The notes below the pieces were generated by a model that was not told where the DNA came from, made no database searches, and worked only from the letters and a program-made list of their open reading frames with translations. From assembly GCA_945950065.1 (NCBI GenBank), contig CAMFGQ010000022.1, forward strand, positions 1 through 15,748: a stretch of DNA of 15,748 nucleotides, in the 5' to 3' direction. Made by a program: the position numbers and the translations under genes. Source of the DNA: an uncultured Clostridia bacterium. Its GTDB lineage: Bacteria; Bacillota; Clostridia; Peptostreptococcales; Acidaminobacteraceae. Positions 13,738 through 15,748 of this stretch are shown here, one piece after another. How positions within the stretch are numbered: position 1 is the stretch's first letter; every line of letters starts with the position of its first letter.

Positions 13738-13965
13738 CTAGGCTTCTTTTTCAATATAGTCTAGAACATCTTTGACGGTGCGGATGTTGGGAAGATCTTC
13801 ATCTTCAATGTGCACACCAAATTCATCTTCAAAAGCTAGGCAGAGTTCTACTACATCCAGAGAGTCTGCACCTAGATCATCAATTAGGTTGGTTTCTTCA
13901 GTAATGCTTGCTTCATCACAAGCTAGGTTTTCAGCGATAATTGCTTTTATTTTGTCGAGTTTCAT
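13738..13965 (-). CDS. acpP: Acyl carrier protein
   Basis: This small acidic carrier protein holds the growing acyl chain on a 4'-phosphopantetheine arm attached to Ser35 in the signature LGADSLDVVEL. The 75-residue length and four-helix pattern are typical. I start at ATG 13965, because GGAGGAG lies 3 bases upstream; an ATG at 13977 lies before that site. It is the first gene of the fab operon, directly downstream of the promoter and operator-like repeat, with a leader rich in A residues (poly-A stretches between 13970 and 13990 on the minus strand). Being first fits the high amount of ACP needed. Confidence 0.97.
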   Translation of the reverse strand: MKLDKIKAIIAENLACDEASITEETNLIDDLGADSLDVVELCLAFEDEFGVHIEDEDLPNIRTVKDVLDYIEKEA

Positions 13966-13994
13966 TTTCTCCTCCATTTTTTTCTTTTTTTATA

Positions 13995-14020
13995 TAAATT
14001 ATTTTAACTAAAATAATTTA
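13995..14020. promoter_or_regulatory. 26-base inverted repeat at fab operon start, probable operator
   Basis: On the plus strand TAAATTATTTTA (13995-14006), two bases (AC), TAAAATAATTTA (14009-14020): 12-base arms that match perfectly. It starts 6 bases after the -10 box of the operon promoter, so a protein bound here would cover the expected transcription start (+1 to about +26). The size fits a MarR-type dimer, and the operon encodes such a protein at its end. It is all A/T except for the single C in the spacer, so a stable RNA hairpin is less likely than a protein site. Confidence 0.65.
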
Positions 14021-14025
14021 GCTAT

Positions 14026-14053
14026 ATCATACCACCTTTTCCCCATCTGTCAA
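14026..14053 (-). promoter_or_regulatory. Promoter of the fatty acid synthesis operon
   Basis: On the minus strand TTGACA (14048-14053), a perfect -35, 16 bases, then TATGAT (14026-14031). It is about 60 bases before the acpP start codon. Confidence 0.8.
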
Positions 14054-14164
14054 ATAAATTTCTAAAGTGCAATACCTCATACCAATAGGAATCAGGAGAA
14101 GAGATCTCATCCTTTGTTACCAATCAGCCCCTTAATAAGTAGAAAAAGCTGAATCAAGGGCAAT

Positions 14165-14195
14165 GAAAAAAGACCAATGCTTCCATTAGTCTTTT
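14165..14195 (-). terminator. Terminator of hemB
   Basis: On the minus strand AAAAGACTAATG (14184-14195) pairs with CATTGGTCTTTT (14168-14179) through 12 pairs including one G-U, loop GAAG, followed by further T residues. It is enclosed by a second inverted repeat, GAATCAAG (14151-14158) with CTTGATTC (14205-14212), which could lengthen the structure. Confidence 0.88.
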
Positions 14196-14221
14196 CTTCT
14201 TTTACTTGATTCAATTGAACA

Positions 14222-15178
14222 TTAGGGTAATTGTGGAGCCAACTCCTTAGCAAAATAGCTAATGATCATCTTTGCTCCTGCTCGTTTAATGGCAATGAGA
14301 CTTTCGTAGATGACTTCCTCTGAAAACACACCATTTTCTACAGCCAGCTTTAGCATGGTATATTCACCACTTACTTGATAGGCAACCAAGGGTAGATTGA
14401 AGGTATCCTTAGCCCGACGGATGATGTCAAGATAGGCCATGGCAGGCTTAACAATAATCAGATCAGCTCCTTCATCGATGTCTTGTTGAATTTCTCGCAT
14501 GGCTTCATCACTGTTATGATAGTCCATCTGATAGGCTTTTCGATCACCAAAGCTAGGAGCAGATTGAGCAGCTTCTCTAAAGGGTCCATAATAGGAAGAA
14601 GCATATTTTGCACTATAGGACATGATGGGCATGTTGATAAAGCCTTCTTCGTCAAGGGCTTTACGCATACAGCGCACGCGATGATCCATCATATCCGAAG
14701 GTGCTACCATGTCAGCACCTGCTTTTGCATGGGAAACTGCAACTTTTGCTAGGACATCACAGCTTTCGTCGTTAAGGACTTCTCCGCTCTCGCAAAGGAT
14801 GCCACAATGGCCATGGGATGTGTATTCGCAAAGACAGACATCGGTGATCAGAAGCATTCTCGGATGAGCTGCTTTCATGGCGCGTAGTGCTTTTTGTACA
14901 ATGCCATTGTCATCGTAACCAGAACTTCCGATCTCATCTTTTTCATCAGGGATACCAAAAAGGAGGACAGCTTCTATCCCTAAGTCAAGAAGTTCACCTA
15001 CTTCTTTCACAGCTTCATCTACACTGAGATGGTAGACGCCAGGAAAGCCATCAATTTCTTTTCGTATTTCTTCACCTTCTACGATAAAGAGAGGATAGAT
15101 TAAATCCCTCTTGGAAAGCCCCACTTCAGCACTCATGCGTCGCAGTACTTCTTTGGAGCGTATTCTTCTCATTCTCAT
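14222..15178 (-). CDS. hemB: Porphobilinogen synthase (delta-aminolevulinic acid dehydratase)
   Basis: HemB condenses two 5-aminolevulinate molecules to porphobilinogen, a step common to haem, sirohaem and cobalamin. I start at ATG 15178 (318 residues): GGAGG lies 5 bases upstream, while the farther in-frame ATG at 15217 falls inside the -10 box of the promoter. The Schiff-base lysines are Lys191 (YSAKYASSYYGPFREA) and Lys244 (IIVKPAMAYLD). Cys115, Cys117 and Cys125 in DVCLCEYTSHGHCG form the zinc site of the zinc-dependent class. It has its own promoter and terminator. The genes upstream are cobalt/nickel transporter parts, so the product may mainly feed corrin synthesis, but the rest of that pathway is not in view. 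Confidence 0.96.
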   Translation of the reverse strand: MRMRRIRSKEVLRRMSAEVGLSKRDLIYPLFIVEGEEIRKEIDGFPGVYHLSVDEAVKEVGELLDLGIEAVLLFGIPDEKDEIGSSGYDDNGIVQKALRAMKAAHPRMLLITDVCLCEYTSHGHCGILCESGEVLNDESCDVLAKVAVSHAKAGADMVAPSDMMDHRVRCMRKALDEEGFINMPIMSYSAKYASSYYGPFREAAQSAPSFGDRKAYQMDYHNSDEAMREIQQDIDEGADLIIVKPAMAYLDIIRRAKDTFNLPLVAYQVSGEYTMLKLAVENGVFSEEVIYESLIAIKRAGAKMIISYFAKELAPQLP

Positions 15179-15215
15179 GTTTTCCTCCCTAGGGGGTCGT
15201 GTTTGTTCATGCTTC

Positions 15216-15244
15216 ATTATAGTACGGAGAATTCCTCTTTACAA
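15216..15244 (-). promoter_or_regulatory. Promoter of hemB
   Basis: On the minus strand TTGTAA (15239-15244), 17 bases, TATAAT (15216-15221), a perfect -10. Its last two bases coincide with AT of the more distal in-frame ATG, ruling that codon out for transcripts from this promoter. Confidence 0.75.
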
Positions 15245-15269
15245 CCAAGGATGGCTTCTGATGAAAAGT

Positions 15270-15285
15270 GGAGGCCTAGGCCTCC
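15270..15285 (-). terminator. Probable terminator overlapping the stop codon of the NikL-like gene
   Basis: The 16-base perfect palindrome GGAGGCCTAGGCCTCC can fold with a 6-base GC-rich stem and CTAG loop. On the minus strand it is preceded by AAAAAG and followed by ACTTTTC. The TAG stop codon of the upstream gene lies in its centre. On the plus strand it is followed by CTTTTT, so it could work in both directions. Confidence 0.5.
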
Positions 15286-15683
15286 CTTTTTCGTTTGCTT
15301 TTGTTGTCATATATTTTCATGATGATGCCCACCACAAAGAACACTGCAATGACCACAGGTAGCTTCGGAATGTGTTTTTCTTCTACACCTTTTTCATAGA
15401 CAGCTCGGTGGCCCATGCCGTCTTCAACGACGGCTGATGCAAGATCTAAAGACGCATCAAAATGATATTTACCCTGATCATCGACTGATCCACTAGCAAG
15501 TTCTTTCCCCTCTGCATCATAGAGAGTCACCACCATACGAGGCGAAAAGCCTCCACCATCATATTCTGCACGAAGAACACCAGGTGCCTCCAAAATAAGA
15601 TGGCATCCGTGGGCATAGACAAGCCCTGGAAAGAGCAGTGCCAAAAGGAAGATAAAGAGCAGAGTTCTCTTCATTGTTTTCAT
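15276..15683 (-). CDS. NikL/CbiN-like small membrane component of a cobalt/nickel ECF transporter
   Basis: This 135-residue protein has a signal peptide ending near residue 24 (LLFPGLVYA), so the mature protein would begin HGCH. A beta-rich extracellular domain follows (VVTLYDAEGKELASGSVDDQGKYHF) with the hallmark GMGHRAVYE found in the accessory NikL/CbiL proteins of nickel/cobalt energy-coupling-factor transporters. One transmembrane helix at about 108-123 and a basic tail (KSKRKREA) end it. The start at 15683 is chosen because GGAGG lies a few bases upstream and the ATG shares one base with the stop of the preceding gene (TGATG). The preceding gene looks like CbiM/NikM, the substrate-binding component, which supports the assignment. 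Metal preference cannot be decided. Confidence 0.7.
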   Translation of the reverse strand: MKTMKRTLLFIFLLALLFPGLVYAHGCHLILEAPGVLRAEYDGGGFSPRMVVTLYDAEGKELASGSVDDQGKYHFDASLDLASAVVEDGMGHRAVYEKGVEEKHIPKLPVVIAVFFVVGIIMKIYDNKSKRKREA

Positions 15684-15748
15684 CACATCCCTCCAAGCAT
15701 CCACTCGGGTTTTACCCGTTCAAAGAACTTCATGGCAGCCGCAGTTAA
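15683..15748 (-). CDS. C-terminal end of a probable CbiM/NikM transporter subunit, partial
   Basis: Reading on the minus strand from the right edge, 21 codons and a TGA stop are visible. The end is LTAAAMKFFERVKPEWMLGG, resembling the C-terminus of CbiM/NikM membrane subunits (small residues, then FL.R.RPELL). The stop shares a base with the start of the NikL-like gene. The fragment is short, so the call rests mostly on the neighbour. Confidence 0.5.
   Translation of the reverse strand, partial: LTAAAMKFFERVKPEWMLGGM

Noticed and set aside
13995..14020. Reading the fab inverted repeat as a leader terminator or riboswitch
   Set aside because: The stem would be pure A-U with a two-base loop and no clear T run right after; a protein site is more likely.

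Overview
The window is ordinary bacterial chromosome from a low- to medium-GC Firmicute, most likely an anaerobic member of the Clostridia. The evidence is strong GGAGG ribosome binding sites almost everywhere, sigma-A type promoters, a FabK-type (not FabI) fatty acid synthesis operon with a MarR-family (FabT-like) regulator, and a HemB next to an ECF cobalt/nickel uptake cassette. Genes are tightly packed: no gene-free stretch exceeds about 270 bases, and many neighbours overlap by 1 to 68 bases. There is no insertion sequence, CRISPR array, tRNA, rRNA or prophage block.

Left part (1-6870), mixed small transcription units. A secreted protein with the start of an amidase-like domain runs off the left edge (minus). 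Two small XRE-type regulators are divergent (904-1104 minus, 1343-1648 plus) around a perfect 7+3+7 inverted repeat. A cupin and undecaprenyl-diphosphatase (uppP) form an overlapping minus-strand pair, divergent from a tandem pair of half-size aromatic-acid-exporter-type membrane proteins. A HAD phosphatase overlaps a protein that looks like an M1 aminopeptidase-fold protein without its zinc site (both minus). Divergent from that protein, across 54 bases, is a GTPase with a C-terminal DUF697-like membrane-associating domain.

Central to right part (7036-14053, minus strand): one operon, acpP-fabH-fabK-(second FabK-like flavoprotein)-fabD-fabG-fabF-fabZ-marR/fabT. It begins at a good promoter (TTGACA-16-TATGAT), has a 26-base inverted repeat with 12-base arms over the expected transcription start, and ends in a strong terminator. 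Together the products carry malonyl transfer, condensation, and the reduction/dehydration cycle of type II fatty acid synthesis. The last gene probably encodes the repressor that closes the loop through the inverted repeat. Acetyl-CoA carboxylase genes, often at the end of such operons, are not here.

Right end (14165-15748, minus strand): hemB (porphobilinogen synthase) has its own promoter and terminator. Upstream lie a NikL/CbiN-like small membrane protein and the last 21 codons of what is probably a CbiM/NikM transport subunit. This suggests a tetrapyrrole/cobalamin-related locus continuing beyond the window.

I did not find a clearly new defence or mobile system. The points most worth a second look are the operator-like repeat at the fab promoter, the tandem FabK-like flavoproteins (the second with a Cys cluster and a 68-base overlap into fabD), and the zinc-less M1-like protein divergent from a GTPase with an atypical G4 motif.
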